The notes: generated by a model not told the origin, from the letters alone. DNA of 64,000 nt from Bradyrhizobium sp. WBAH42 (GCF_024585265.1 NZ_CP036533.1:4721001-4785000); one strand, 5' to 3'. Shown: positions 53,672-63,244, counted from the first letter of the stretch. Translations and numbers: made by a program.

Positions 53672-55981
53672 ATGTCGTCCTATTCTGATGATCTCCACCA
53701 GGCGGCGCTCGCCTACCATCGTCTGCCGCGCCCTGGAAAGCTCGAGATCCAGGCAAGCAAGCCGCTTGCCAATCAGCGCGACCTCGCGCTGGCCTATTCG
53801 CCGGGCGTCGCCGCGGCCTGCACCGAGATCGCCAAGAACCCGGCTGAAGCCGCGACGCTGACCACCCGCGCCAATCTGGTTGCCGTGGTTTCCAACGGCA
53901 CCGCGGTGCTCGGCCTCGGCAATATCGGTCCGCTGGCCTCCAAGCCGGTGATGGAAGGCAAGGCGGTCCTGTTCAAGAAATTCGCCGGCATCGACGTGTT
54001 CGACATCGAGATCGCCGCCGACACCATCGACCGCGTGGTCGAGACCGTGGCCGCGCTCGAACCGACCTTCGGCGGCATCAATCTGGAGGACATCCGCGGA
54101 CCGGAATGCTTCGAGATCGAAGCGCGCCTGAAGGAGCGCATGAAGATTCCGGTCTTCCACGACGACCAGCACGGCACGGCCATCATCGTTGCCGCCGCCA
54201 TCACAAATGGTCTGAGGCTGAACGGCAAGAAATTGTCCGACGTCAAGATCGTGGCCTCGGGGGCAGGGGCCGCCGCGATCGCGACGTTGAACCTGCTGGT
54301 CTCGATGGGCGCGCAGCGCAAGAACATCTGGGTCTGCGACATCGACGGCCTCGTGCATGAAGGGCGCAACACCTCGATGGACCGCTGGAAGGCGGTCTAT
54401 GCGCAGAAGACCGACAAGCGCACGCTCGCCGACGTCATCGGCGGCGCCGACATCTTCATCGGGCTCTCGGCACCCGGCGTGCTCAAGCCGGAGATGGCCA
54501 AGGCGATGGGCGACAAGCCGCTGATCATGGCGCTCGCCAATCCGACACCGGAGATCATGCCGGAAGAGGCGCGCAAGGCGCGGCCCGACGCCATGATCTG
54601 CACCGGACGCTCGGACTACCCGAACCAGGTCAACAACGTCCTCTGCTTTCCCTTCATCTTCCGCGGGGCGCTCGACGTCGGCGCCACCGCGATCAACGAG
54701 GAGATGAAGCACGCCGCCGTCGAGGCCATCGCGCAGCTCGCGCGCGAAGCGCCGTCGGATGCCGTCGCGCAGGGCTTCGACACCGGCGAGACGCAGGGCT
54801 TCGGTCCGGGCTCGCTGATTCCGAGCCCGTTTGACCCGCGCCTGATCCTCCGCATCGCGCCGGCCGTGGCGAAGGCGGCGATGGAATCGGGCGTCGCGAC
54901 GCGGCCCATCACCAATTTCGACGAGTACAGGGCGCTGCTCGAGCGCTTCGCCTTCCGCTCCGGCCTCGTCATGAAGCCGATGTTCGCCAAGGCCAAGACC
55001 CAGCCGGTGCGCGTGATCTATGCCGAAGGCGAGGACGAGCGCGTGCTGCGCGCCACGCAAGTCGTGCTGGAGGAGAAGCTGGCGCGGCCGATCCTGGTCG
55101 GCCGTCCTTCGGTCGTGGAGGCGCGCCTCAAGCGCTTCGGCCTCTCGATCAGGGCGGGCAAGGATTTCGACCTGGTCAATCCCGAGGACGATCCGCGCTA
55201 CCGCTCCTACGTGCAATCCTATGTCGAGGTCGCCGGCCGCCGTGGCGTGACGCCGGATGCGGCGCGCACGGTGGTCCGCACCAACAATACGGTCATCGCG
55301 GCGCTTGCGGTGACGCGCGGCGAGGCGGACGCGATGCTCTGCGGCGTCGAGGGCCGCTATATGAGCCATCTGCGCCACGTCCGCGAGATCGTCGGCTTCT
55401 CGCCGGGGATCAGCGACTACGCGGCGCTGGCGCTGCTGATCACCAGCAAGGGCGCCTTCTTCATCGCCGACACGCAGGTTCGCCCCAACCCGAGCGCGGA
55501 GGAGCTCGCCGAGATCGCCTCGCTCGCCGCGGTCCACGTGCAGCGCTTCACCATCAAGCCCAAGATCGCCTTCGTCTCGCATTCGGATTTCGGCAGCTAC
55601 GACACCGAATCCTCGCGCAAGATGCGGCGGGCGACGCAGCTCTTGAGAGAGAAGCATCCGGAGATCGAAGCCGACGGCGAGATGCAGGGCGACACCGCGC
55701 TCTCCGCCACTGCGCGACGAATGGTGCTGCCGCACTCCAAGCTCGAGGGTGAGGCCAACATCCTGATCATGCCGACCCTGGATACCGCCAACGTCGCCTA
55801 TCAGATGATCAAGTCGCTGGCGGACGCGCTGCCCGTCGGCCCGATCCTGGTCGGCCCGGCGCGCCCCGCGCACATCCTCACCCCCTCGGTAACGGCGCGC
55901 GGCATCCTCAACATGACCGCAGTTGCCGTGGTGGAAGCGCAGGAACGCGCCTCGCGGCAGCAGCCCACGTTGTTCACGTAA
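53672..55981 (+). CDS. maeB: NADP-dependent malic enzyme with C-terminal phosphotransacetylase-like domain
   Basis: Decarboxylates malate to pyruvate with NADP, supplying NADPH and pyruvate in rhizobia. 769 residues: malic N-terminal domain ([18 protein letters not shown] and [15 protein letters not shown]), NAD-binding domain ([20 protein letters not shown]) and, from about residue 440, a phosphate-acetyltransferase-like domain ([20 protein letters not shown]). The two-domain length is normal for this bacterial class. Confidence 0.95.
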   Translation: MSSYSDDLHQAALAYHRLPRPGKLEIQASKPLANQRDLALAYSPGVAAACTEIAKNPAEAATLTTRANLVAVVSNGTAVLGLGNIGPLASKPVMEGKAVLFKKFAGIDVFDIEIAADTIDRVVETVAALEPTFGGINLEDIRGPECFEIEARLKERMKIPVFHDDQHGTAIIVAAAITNGLRLNGKKLSDVKIVASGAGAAAIATLNLLVSMGAQRKNIWVCDIDGLVHEGRNTSMDRWKAVYAQKTDKRTLADVIGGADIFIGLSAPGVLKPEMAKAMGDKPLIMALANPTPEIMPEEARKARPDAMICTGRSDYPNQVNNVLCFPFIFRGALDVGATAINEEMKHAAVEAIAQLAREAPSDAVAQGFDTGETQGFGPGSLIPSPFDPRLILRIAPAVAKAAMESGVATRPITNFDEYRALLERFAFRSGLVMKPMFAKAKTQPVRVIYAEGEDERVLRATQVVLEEKLARPILVGRPSVVEARLKRFGLSIRAGKDFDLVNPEDDPRYRSYVQSYVEVAGRRGVTPDAARTVVRTNNTVIAALAVTRGEADAMLCGVEGRYMSHLRHVREIVGFSPGISDYAALALLITSKGAFFIADTQVRPNPSAEELAEIASLAAVHVQRFTIKPKIAFVSHSDFGSYDTESSRKMRRATQLLREKHPEIEADGEMQGDTALSATARRMVLPHSKLEGEANILIMPTLDTANVAYQMIKSLADALPVGPILVGPARPAHILTPSVTARGILNMTAVAVVEAQERASRQQPTLFT

Positions 55982-56337
55982 GGGCCGGGCTCTCACGGCG
56001 CTGGAGGTGCAATCCCTTCTCCCCTTGCGGGAGAAGGTGGCGTAGGCGGCCTTCGGCCGCCGTTCTCAAGAACGCCGAAGCGAAGCTTCGGCTATGGCGC
56101 CGGATGAGGGGTTGTTTCCGCGAGTCCGGATCTCGCGAGATTCCCCATGCTGATAGATACCCCTCATCCGTCTCGCCGCTTCGCGGCGAGCCACCTTCTC
56201 CCGCAAGGGGAGAAGGGAAGAAACCGCCACCTTTGAATTCCTTTCAGCTCGCCATTTCCCCGTTTGAAAAGCCCAAACGGACTCTTCATAATCGACTTAA
56301 GCGTTCCGTGCGGTAGCGCTTTGCCAAGAGGCCGATC
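55982..56337. other. Intergenic region between maeB and DoxX, mostly repeat
   Basis: 356 bases; most of it (56014-56217) is the inverted-repeat element listed separately. The last 120 bases (56218-56337) are unremarkable and presumably hold the DoxX promoter. Confidence 0.5.
56014..56217. repeat. 204-bp inverted-repeat element
   Basis: Outer arms of 28 bases (56014-56041 and 56190-56217) are perfect reverse complements beginning CCCTTCTCCCCTTGCGGGAG. Inner arms CGGATGAGGGGT (56101-56112) and ACCCCTCATCCG (56159-56170) are also perfect. No ORF inside. A non-coding repeat able to form a long cruciform/hairpin. Confidence 0.85.
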
Positions 56338-56790
56338 ATGCCAGCGTTCGTGACTTTCGGGCGAATCCTGTTCGCCGTGCTGTTCATCTACACGGGCGCG
56401 ACCAAGCTCTTTGCCATCCAAGCGACCGCCGACGTCATCGCCGCCAAGCTCGTGGTGCCCGACGTCATCGCGCCTTACGCCAAGCAGATCGAGACGGCGA
56501 CCGCCATGACGACGCCGCAGCTCTTGGCGATCGCGATCGGCGGGCTCGAGATCATCGCAGGGCTGATGATCGCGCTGAATTTCGGCGCGCGTTTCTTCGC
56601 CATGCTGCTGATCGTCTACGTCGCCGTCGCGACCGTCCTGTTCTACGATTTCTGGAACATGGCGGCTCCCGACAACGCCAAGATGCTGGTCGACGCGCTC
56701 AAGAACCTGTCGATCATCGGCGCGCTGTGCATGATCATCGGCTACGGCCGCACCACGCGTCCGGCCGAAGCGGCCTACGGCGACGTCTAG
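56338..56790 (+). CDS. DoxX-family membrane protein
   Basis: 150 residues with four helices (GRILFAVLFIYTGATKLFAI, LLAIAIGGLEIIAGLMIALN, FFAMLLIVYVAVATVLFYDF, LKNLSIIGALCMIIGYGR) and the DoxX pattern of GxxKLF after helix 1. Members are often oxidoreductase-linked membrane proteins of unclear role. Stand-alone gene. Confidence 0.87.
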   Translation: MPAFVTFGRILFAVLFIYTGATKLFAIQATADVIAAKLVVPDVIAPYAKQIETATAMTTPQLLAIAIGGLEIIAGLMIALNFGARFFAMLLIVYVAVATVLFYDFWNMAAPDNAKMLVDALKNLSIIGALCMIIGYGRTTRPAEAAYGDV

Positions 56791-56916
56791 CGGTCAAATC
56801 CGCTCTCGGCGGCGCGCGGCGCGGGTGTGGCGCTGCACGCGGTCTCGATATGGTGGGGGGCGGCGGCTCGGCTGATTCCGCACAAGAAAGCAGCAAGGTA
56901 CGCAATGGTATTCTAT

Positions 56917-56945
56917 TGCCGGTACTGTGCATGGGGTTGTTTTGC
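56917..56945. repeat. 29-bp dispersed repeat, copy 2
   Basis: Identical over 29 bases to 20959-20987 and again placed between two convergent genes (DoxX and the DHFR-like gene). After the repeat both copies continue with a similar but not identical GTTTG. Confidence 0.8.
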
Positions 56946-56996
56946 CAGTTTGAATCGGAGCCTTCGGTGTGAGCGACGTCGGGTAATCCCGAGAGG

Positions 56997-57548
56997 CTAA
57001 CCCGGCCGCCACGGAGTCACAGTCACCTCGTGCGCCGCGTCGAGAAGGTACGGCGCGCCCGGCTTCATCCCGTGCGCAGCCAGTACGTCATGCGGCGTCC
57101 GCTGGGGCACGCCGACGAAGCAACCTTCGCCGCCGGGCAGCCGCACATGCGGCGCCTCCGACAGCCAGAACGTGTCGTAGCGGTCCATGAACATGTCGAA
57201 CACGACCGGGCCGCCGATGATGGCGACCATGCCGGAGGCGACGTCGGCGAAGGCGCAGGCCTGTTCGAAGCTCGCATGCGCCGGATTCCACAGCGTCGCG
57301 TTCGGCATCTCCGGATCGACGGTGAGGTCCCTGATCTTGCGGGTCAGGATCAGCCGCTTGCGCTTGGCCGAATTCGGCTGCTGCTCGTGCGAGTTGCGGC
57401 CGTGCACGATCAGCGCGGCGCGATCCAGCGCCTGCTCGAAGAACAGCTTGTCGCCTTCGAACTTCAGGCTGTCGGGCATGACGCGACCGGCGTCGGCAAG
57501 CATGCCGTCCGCCGAGACGATGACGTAGCCTTCGAAGCGGAAAGACAA
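56997..57548 (-). CDS. Dihydrofolate-reductase-fold protein
   Basis: 183 residues. Signs of the DHFR/RibD fold: GYVIVSADGMLAD at the N-terminus, RAALIVHGRNSH, then MVAIIGGPVVFDMFMDRYD, which matches the nucleotide-binding IIGG motif. It is not a standard FolA; it may belong to a divergent DHFR-like subgroup of unknown substrate. The polysaccharide deacetylase gene lies upstream and ends seven bases before its ATG; they may be co-transcribed. Confidence 0.75.
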   Translation of the reverse strand: MSFRFEGYVIVSADGMLADAGRVMPDSLKFEGDKLFFEQALDRAALIVHGRNSHEQQPNSAKRKRLILTRKIRDLTVDPEMPNATLWNPAHASFEQACAFADVASGMVAIIGGPVVFDMFMDRYDTFWLSEAPHVRLPGGEGCFVGVPQRTPHDVLAAHGMKPGAPYLLDAAHEVTVTPWRPG

Positions 57549-57555
57549 TGGCCTT

Positions 57556-58578
57556 CTATTCGGAAACGGTCGTCACCACGGAATTGACCGGGCGCTGGCT
57601 CACCGTCGGCAGCTTGATGTCCTTGAGCAGCTCCTGGTCGTATTCCGGCAGCGTCGAGACCGGGAACTTGGCGCGCATCGCCACCACCTTGTAACCGCCG
57701 GCCTTCAGCCGCTTGAGCAGCTCGGGCAGCGCCTCCGCGGTGTGCTTCTGGAAATCGTGCATCAGGACGATGCCCTTGCCCCTGGTCTCGAGCTTCTTCA
57801 TCACGGTCTCGACCACCTTCTCGGGCTTGGAGGCCTTGAAGTCGAACGAGTCGATGTCACAGGAGAAGATGCCGACATTGCGGTTGCCGAGATAGGTGAC
57901 CATCTCCGGCGGATGCTGCAGCGCCGGGAAGCGGAAGAACGGCGCAGGCGAGATGCCGCCGAGCGCCCACTTCACCGCCGCAAAGCCCTTCTCGATCTCG
58001 TCCTTGCGCTGCGCGTCGTTGAGCTTCTTGTTGTTGAGGTTGGCGTGCGACCAGGTGTGGGCGCCGACGGTGTGACCGGCCGCGTAGACCTGCTTCAGGA
58101 TCTCCGGCTCATAGGTCGCGTGCTTGCCGATAGTGAAGAAGATTCCGGTGGTGCATTCGTCCGCGAGTGCCTTCAGTACGGCGGGCGTGTTCTTCGGCCA
58201 GGGGCCGTCGTCGAAGGTCAGCACCACCTCCTTGTCGCGCAGGAAGTCGAGCTCCTTGAAATGCTCGAAGCCGAAGCCGGGACCGCCCGTGGTGTCGATC
58301 TCGACGGTGCGGGCGACGCCGAGCGCGCCCGGTGTGTTGCAGGCCGCGCGGGCCGGCTGCGGCGCCTGTTTCGGCGGGGGTGGATTGACGAAGCCCGTTG
58401 GCGCCGCAGCCGCCGGAGCGGGCGCTGGAGCTGCAGGGGGCGTCGCAGCCGCTGGTGTTGCCGCCGGCGCGGCTTGCGGCGCGGCTGCGGGCTTCGCGGC
58501 CGGCGTCTGCGACCATGCGGCGCCGGTCATCGCAACCGACATCGCACCTGCTAAAATCAGTCCTGCCGCCACACGCAT
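57556..58578 (-). CDS. Secreted polysaccharide deacetylase (NodB domain)
   Basis: 340 residues from ATG 58578 behind GAGG. Signal peptide (VAAGLILAGAMSVAMTGAAW), then about 60 residues of Ala/Pro-rich linker, then the NodB homology domain from about residue 110: TFDDGPW (metal Asp and catalytic Asp) and GAHTWSHANL (His-x3-His). It acts in the periplasm on N-acetylated glycans such as peptidoglycan or an exopolysaccharide; the substrate is not visible. Confidence 0.9.
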   Translation of the reverse strand: MRVAAGLILAGAMSVAMTGAAWSQTPAAKPAAAPQAAPAATPAAATPPAAPAPAPAAAAPTGFVNPPPPKQAPQPARAACNTPGALGVARTVEIDTTGGPGFGFEHFKELDFLRDKEVVLTFDDGPWPKNTPAVLKALADECTTGIFFTIGKHATYEPEILKQVYAAGHTVGAHTWSHANLNNKKLNDAQRKDEIEKGFAAVKWALGGISPAPFFRFPALQHPPEMVTYLGNRNVGIFSCDIDSFDFKASKPEKVVETVMKKLETRGKGIVLMHDFQKHTAEALPELLKRLKAGGYKVVAMRAKFPVSTLPEYDQELLKDIKLPTVSQRPVNSVVTTVSE

Positions 58579-58744
58579 GGTGTTGTCCTCGAGATTGATC
58601 CCGTTGTTCCGCCGCGGCTTTTCGCCTGCGGCCAAAACCGTCCTGCCCCAAACCCATCCTAGCCTAGATGGTGGGCCATCGCCATTGCAACGGCTGTTTG
58701 ATGCCCCGCCGCAATTGTGCCCAACCGGATGGCGTGCACCTGCG

Positions 58745-59314
58745 TCACGTGTCGGCCAGGGTTCTGGCAATGGCAGTCTTGATCCGCGTGTCGGCCGGCT
58801 CGACGGCGGATGGAAACACCTCGGCGATATAGCCGTCGCGGCCGATCAGGTACTTGTGGAAGTTCCAGCGCGGAACTTCCTTTGGTCGAGCCTCGGCGGC
58901 CCATTTGTAAAAGGGATGCGCTCTCGCACCGACCACCGTCGCCTTGGCCGTGATCGGGAAGGTAACACCATATTGGTGGTGCGCGGTCTGCGTGATCTCG
59001 CTGCTACCGCCGGGCTCCTGGCCACCGAAATCGTTGGAGGGCACGCCGATCACGGTGAGGCCGCGCCCGCGAAACTCGTTCCAGATCTCCTGCAAACCGG
59101 CATATTGCGGTGTGTAGCCACAGAGCGAGGCCGTGTTCACCACCAGCAGCGGTTTGCCGGTGAACGCTGCGAGGCGGATGTCGTCGCCTGACAAAGCGGG
59201 AAAGGAGAATGCGTAGGCCGAGACCCGGCTCATCCCGCTATCAGCGAGGGCGCGCGTGACAGGCGCGAATGCGCCTGCAAGCGTGACGCTCAGCACGGTC
59301 CTGCGATTCATCAT
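58745..59314 (-). CDS. Exported glutathione peroxidase-family protein
   Basis: 189 residues. An N-terminal twin-Arg hydrophobic segment (MMNRRTVLSVTLAGAFAP) suggests export, possibly by Tat. The peroxidase core shows NTASLCGYTPQYAGLQ with the peroxidatic Cys65, GVPSNDFGGQEPG with the active-site Gln, and WNFHKYLI with the Trp. The Cys rather than Sec form is usual in bacteria and generally works with thioredoxin-like reductants. Confidence 0.9.
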   Translation of the reverse strand: MMNRRTVLSVTLAGAFAPVTRALADSGMSRVSAYAFSFPALSGDDIRLAAFTGKPLLVVNTASLCGYTPQYAGLQEIWNEFRGRGLTVIGVPSNDFGGQEPGGSSEITQTAHHQYGVTFPITAKATVVGARAHPFYKWAAEARPKEVPRWNFHKYLIGRDGYIAEVFPSAVEPADTRIKTAIARTLADT

Positions 59315-59404
59315 GACGGCGTCCCCCGAGACGATCCGAGGGCAGATTACTCCGCCACTGCGACCTCACGCGTCAACACCGCGTTATCGAGCGCTGCGTG
59401 CGGG

Positions 59405-60979
59405 CTAGTACAGGCGGACGATGAAGTCGGTGCCTTCGCCGGTCTCGCCCTGGTTGATGCCCTGGTCGGAAACGATGATTGAGCCGCCTGACGTCAGCAT
59501 CTCGTTGATCTTCGCCATCGTCTCGGTGGGGACCGAGATGCGGTCGAGGGCTTCAGCCGGGCTGTCCGGCGTCACCACCGGTTTTGCGGCAACGGGGATC
59601 ACGGCTGCGCCGCGCTGGCGGCGCGCTAAGCGGCTGTCGTCCTCGCGCGCCGCGGAACGGGCGGAGACGGGCAGTGACACCACCGACCAGCGCAGCGCGT
59701 TGGCATCGGCCTTGTCGAGTTCGGCGGTGAACACATGCGTGCCGAGCGGCCGGTCGCTCGCGGCAATCGTGACGGGCACCTCGAACAGCGGCGCAAAATT
59801 CTGCCGCACATAGAGCTTGGAATCCTTGCGGCTGATGAAGACGGCAATCTGGCCGGCCCGCTTGGGCGCCTCAGTCTTCGCCGCCGCCGCAGGATCGGCA
59901 ACGCGGCCCTCGTCCTTCTTCGCATCGGGTGCGGCGGCGAGCGCCGGTGCATTGGCCTGATTGGGCGTCTTCGCGAGGTCCACCGCCTCGGTCTTGGCCG
60001 GCTCGGTCTTGACGGTCTCGACCTTGTCGGCGGGCTTGTCGTTGCTCGCCGGCTTGGCCGATTCTTCCGATTGGGGCTTGGCCGCTTCGGATGCTTCGGC
60101 CGTCTTGACCTCGGCGGCCGGTGCGGCGGCTTCCTCGTGCGCAGCCGCATTGCCGGCGGTCACGTCCGACAGCACGGCGTGGCCGACGGAGGTGCGCAGC
60201 TCGAGCACGCTCTCGGCGCTGGCCGTCTTGGTCTCGACCGGCTTGGCTTCGGCCGTGCCTTTATCGGCCTTGTCGGCGACATTGGTCTGCGGCGCGAGGC
60301 TCGCGGCGGGCTGCGGCGGCACGCGCATGGAGGCGAGCAGGGGATGGGAGAAGCTTTGCGGCGACATCTGGCCGGGCGCCACGATCACGCGCGCGCCCAT
60401 CCTGGTCCAGTTCCACATCTTCATCGCGAACGCCATGGGCATGCGGATGCAGCCATGCGAGGCCGGATAGCCCGGCAGCACGCCGGCATGCATCGCGACG
60501 CCGGACCAGGTGATCCGCTGCATGTACGGCATCGGCGCGCCGCTATAGATGTTGGAATGATGGAATTTGTGCTTCTGGATGACGCTGAACACGCCCATCG
60601 GCGTCGAGTGGCCCTTCATGCCCGTCGACACCGGTGATTCCGCGAACACGCCGGTCTTGTCGTAGACCGTCACCTTCTGCCGCTCGATCGAGACGACGAT
60701 GACGAGCGGGCCTTGCGGCTTGGTGCCGGCTTCCTTCTCGACGACTTCCTTCTTGCTTGCGGCGCCGCGCTTTTGCGGCTTCTGGCGCGGTATTTCGGGA
60801 AGTCGCTCCTGCCGGGCGTAGTAGGACCCGTCGGAATAGTCGGTCCAATAATAAAATGCTGCGTCTGCCTGGCTGGTCGCGCCGATCGCGCCCGCCGCCG
60901 TCAAAATGGCGACCTGCCACAGCCGTACCGGCTTGGCAGAAGAACCCGACCCGTTCACGCTGTTCATCCTCGAATCCAT
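59405..60979 (-). CDS. L,D-transpeptidase (YkuD) with degenerate second half
   Basis: 524 residues; ATG 60967 (four codons later) is an alternative start. Signal-like segment VAILTAAGAIGATSQADA, YkuD catalytic domain from about residue 90 with HAGVLPGYPASHGCIRMP (catalytic His/Cys177), then about 160 residues of Ala/Lys/Glu-rich linker, and a C-terminal segment (QIAVFISRKDSKLYVRQNF ... DRPLGTHVFTAEL) resembling the N-terminal half of a second YkuD domain without its Cys. Cross-links peptidoglycan or attaches proteins in the periplasm. Confidence 0.88.
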   Translation of the reverse strand: MDSRMNSVNGSGSSAKPVRLWQVAILTAAGAIGATSQADAAFYYWTDYSDGSYYARQERLPEIPRQKPQKRGAASKKEVVEKEAGTKPQGPLVIVVSIERQKVTVYDKTGVFAESPVSTGMKGHSTPMGVFSVIQKHKFHHSNIYSGAPMPYMQRITWSGVAMHAGVLPGYPASHGCIRMPMAFAMKMWNWTRMGARVIVAPGQMSPQSFSHPLLASMRVPPQPAASLAPQTNVADKADKGTAEAKPVETKTASAESVLELRTSVGHAVLSDVTAGNAAAHEEAAAPAAEVKTAEASEAAKPQSEESAKPASNDKPADKVETVKTEPAKTEAVDLAKTPNQANAPALAAAPDAKKDEGRVADPAAAAKTEAPKRAGQIAVFISRKDSKLYVRQNFAPLFEVPVTIAASDRPLGTHVFTAELDKADANALRWSVVSLPVSARSAAREDDSRLARRQRGAAVIPVAAKPVVTPDSPAEALDRISVPTETMAKINEMLTSGGSIIVSDQGINQGETGEGTDFIVRLY

Positions 60980-61176
60980 AATCCAAATCAGACGTTAGTC
61001 TTCGCAAAGGGGATACGCGTTCACCAGCAGCGCGGTTCTGCCATCAGCTACTTTTGTTCAAGGCGTAGCAAAAAAGCCTCACGGAGCGGTAAACGGCGGC
61101 CGCGTCCGCCCCTCCGCCGCCTTCCTGACCGCCGTTTGCGTTCCTACATTGCGGGGACTTGTTACCGGAGACCTTC

Positions 61177-61725
61177 ATGTCATCTCGTTTCCCCGGTCTT
61201 TCCAGCATCCGCTTGAAAGCCCTCGCTTTATTCCTCCTGGCTTTGATCGCGCCAACGGCGTCGGCATCCGCGGCCGATGAGCCCGATCTGATCTTCCGCC
61301 GTTCCACCGTGTTCAAATGGGTGAGCCCGAATGACAAGCTCGCGACCTATGGTCTCGACGATCCCGAGGTCGAGGGCGTCGCCTGTCATTTCACGGTGCC
61401 GGAGAAGGGCGGCTTCAAGGGCTGGCTCGGGCTCGCCGAGGAGGTCTCGGATATCTCGCTGGCCTGTCGCCAGGTCGGTCCGATCAAGTTCAAGCACAAG
61501 ATGGAGCAGGGCGACGACATGTTCCGCCAGCGCCGGTCGCTGTTCTTCAAGAAGATGCAGATCGTGCGGGGCTGCGACACCAAACGCAACGTGCTGGTCT
61601 ACATGGTCTATTCGGACAAGCTGATCGAAGGCTCGCCCAAGAACTCGACCTCGACCGTGCCGATCATGCCTTGGGGACCGGCGGACGCAAACGTCCAGAA
61701 GTGCGGCGAGTTCTTCACGCAGTGA
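61177..61725 (+). CDS. creA: CreA-family periplasmic protein
   Basis: 182 residues from ATG 61177 behind GGAG; the frame open to 61159 is a few codons of leader. Signal LKALALFLLALIAPTASA, then VACHFTVPEKGGFKGWLGLAE, CRQVGPIKF and SLFFKKMQIVRGCDTKRNVL, typical of CreA. Two Cys pairs may form disulphides. The role of CreA is unclear. Confidence 0.9.
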   Translation: MSSRFPGLSSIRLKALALFLLALIAPTASASAADEPDLIFRRSTVFKWVSPNDKLATYGLDDPEVEGVACHFTVPEKGGFKGWLGLAEEVSDISLACRQVGPIKFKHKMEQGDDMFRQRRSLFFKKMQIVRGCDTKRNVLVYMVYSDKLIEGSPKNSTSTVPIMPWGPADANVQKCGEFFTQ

Positions 61726-62361
61726 CGCGCGTCGTTCACTCCTGTGACGCGGTCGCGTTCACCCGGTGGCGATCGCGCGGCGCAGCAAGCCGCGACCCGG
61801 TCAGCCGCACAAATGTCTGCGGCGCCGCCTCGAAGCCCCGGTTCGATTGCAGCGCCATTGCGCCGGCGCTGCCGCGAATGATTGGTTGATCTCCGCGATC
61901 CGTCGGTGGATTTTCATCGCGCGGCGTTGCGCGATTTCCCGCGATCATGGCCATCCCTCACGTGAATGCGCCCGATGATCCGGGCGTCTCGGTTTCGATG
62001 GCTTGGGTCGTCGTTGAACCAACCCCGGTTCAACAGGATCCAGCCTTCTTTTGCCCGTCCTTTCACCAGAAAAACGTAAAATGCGTGTGAAGCGCGCGCG
62101 GCGGCGGCATGACGACAGCTGCGCGGGGCGCATATCGGTACCGGCACCGGAACTTAGCGGGCGACTTTGACCTGCCGTGAGACCTGTCTGATATAACTGG
62201 CATTTTCCGAGATTTGTTTCGTCGCCGCGCCCGGGACGAAACAATTCTCACGAAGACGAAACCATTTTCAGCTTTTCGCGCATCACGCGCGAAACCGCCC
62301 ATGGTTATCAGGCTCATAACGACGACGGCGCACCGCCGGCCACCGAATTGGAACACACATC
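61726..62361. other. Intergenic region between creA and a small secreted gene
   Basis: 636 bases, no gene I can support; small readings on both strands look like noise. Structures: GTTGAACC-AACCCC-GGTTCAAC hairpin at 62013-62034, and the 10-bp dyad TTGTTTCGTC/GACGAAACAA at 62214-62244 with a further GACGAAACC 20 bases on. Confidence 0.5.
62214..62263. promoter_or_regulatory. Dyad and direct repeat upstream of a small secreted-protein gene
   Basis: TTGTTTCGTC (62214-62223) and GACGAAACAA (62235-62244) form a perfect 10-bp inverted repeat with an 11-base loop; GACGAAACC recurs at 62255-62263, exactly 20 bases after GACGAAACA (62235). Two helical turns apart suggests cooperative protein binding. 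It lies 100-150 bases before the gene at 62362. Confidence 0.5.
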
Positions 62362-62526
62362 ATGCGCGCGCTCAGCTTCATCCTTGCTTTCGGTCTCGTT
62401 CTCGCCGGCCCCTCATTGGCGGGTGCGCCCGATGGCAATCTCCCCGGTGTCGGCACCTTCCAGTACAGCGGCTCGCCCGTTGCGGTTCCGGCCGCTCAGC
62501 CGATCATGATAGCTGCGCGCTTCTGA
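62362..62526 (+). CDS. 54-residue small secreted protein
   Basis: From ATG 62362: MRALSFILAFGLVLAGPSLA is a complete signal peptide with Ala-x-Ala-type end, followed by a 34-residue mature part (GAPDGNLPGVGTFQYSGS then PVAVPAAQPIMIAARF) without Cys. GGAAC precedes but no strong ribosome site. Likely a real short gene because the frame change at the stop coincides with the next small secreted gene; function unknown. Confidence 0.65.
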   Translation: MRALSFILAFGLVLAGPSLAGAPDGNLPGVGTFQYSGSPVAVPAAQPIMIAARF

Positions 62527-62557
62527 CCGCACACAACAACAGCCGGCATAGCCCATC

Positions 62558-62920
62558 ATGTTGCTTCGTCTCTGCGCCGCAGCGTTCGTGTCCCTTCTGA
62601 CGATCAGCTCCGTTCAGGCGCAGGTCCGCTCACCTTCCAGGCTACCCGATCCGCGCGGCGAATTCGTTCGCCAGTGCGCGCCGCGCATGCTCGGCCGCTG
62701 GGAGCATCCGGAGGAGGTCTGTGGCTGCCTGCACGATCACGCCGCCGCGGCCGTCGAGGATCGCGATCTGCGCGAAGCGCTGCTGCGGGGCATCAGCGAG
62801 ACCGGCGTGCCCACCATCGAGACCGATTGGGTGCCGGCCTCCAAGCAGAGCGAGATCGGCCCGACCTTCACCAAGATCGCCAAACCGACCCTGCAGTGCA
62901 TGTTCGATCCGGCGAAATAG
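62558..62920 (+). CDS. Small secreted protein with Cys pairs, function unknown
   Basis: 120 residues. Signal MLLRLCAAAFVSLLTISSVQ ending AQA-like; the mature part carries CAPRMLGRWEHPEEVCGCLHDHAA, so three Cys in 20 residues plus one near the C-terminus (LQCMF), suggesting disulphides or metal binding. Its gene starts 31 bases after the previous small gene and may share a transcript. Not recognised as a named family. Confidence 0.75.
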   Translation: MLLRLCAAAFVSLLTISSVQAQVRSPSRLPDPRGEFVRQCAPRMLGRWEHPEEVCGCLHDHAAAAVEDRDLREALLRGISETGVPTIETDWVPASKQSEIGPTFTKIAKPTLQCMFDPAK

Positions 62921-62932
62921 CTTCCCGGATCC

Positions 62933-63178
62933 TCACTTCGTTTTCGGTCCGTGCCGCGGCACGCAGGAGCTCGTGCGCGAGACTCCCTTATCGGTCATCT
63001 TCGCGCCGCGCACTTCCCTGACTTGGCCGGCGGGGCAGGTTCCGTCATCCACGAGCACACGCTGGCCGAGCTTCAGATCGCCGATGTCCTGCTCGCGTCC
63101 GATGGTGGCGGCGCTTGCGGTCGAGGCAAGCGCGATGGCGATCAGCAACGAAAGGCAGGTCGCGTGGCGCAGCGGCAT
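62933..63178 (-). CDS. Small secreted protein (resembles DUF6719)
   Basis: 81 residues. Signal LLIAIALASTASA, then REQDIGDLKLGQRVLVDDGTCPAG and SSCVPRHG with two Cys that may pair. The GQRVLVDDGTCPAGQ and VREV patterns resemble what I recall as a domain of unknown function in Bradyrhizobium; the family number is from memory and uncertain. Its end converges closely on the previous + strand gene. Confidence 0.68.
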   Translation of the reverse strand: MPLRHATCLSLLIAIALASTASAATIGREQDIGDLKLGQRVLVDDGTCPAGQVREVRGAKMTDKGVSRTSSCVPRHGPKTK

Positions 63179-63244
63179 GATGTGAGGTCCCGGATCGATG
63201 CCGCAATCTAGGGAGCGGCGGGCGATTCTGATAGTGAAGCTTCG

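Noticed and set aside
61736-61954. 72-residue minus-strand reading downstream of creA
   Set aside because: No start signal and no protein-like pattern; composition is that of non-coding high-GC sequence.
62013-62034. GTTGAACC/GGTTCAAC hairpin as a tRNA T-arm remnant or attachment site
   Set aside because: The arm resembles GGTTCAA of tRNAs but no other tRNA arm, acceptor stem or integrase gene is nearby.
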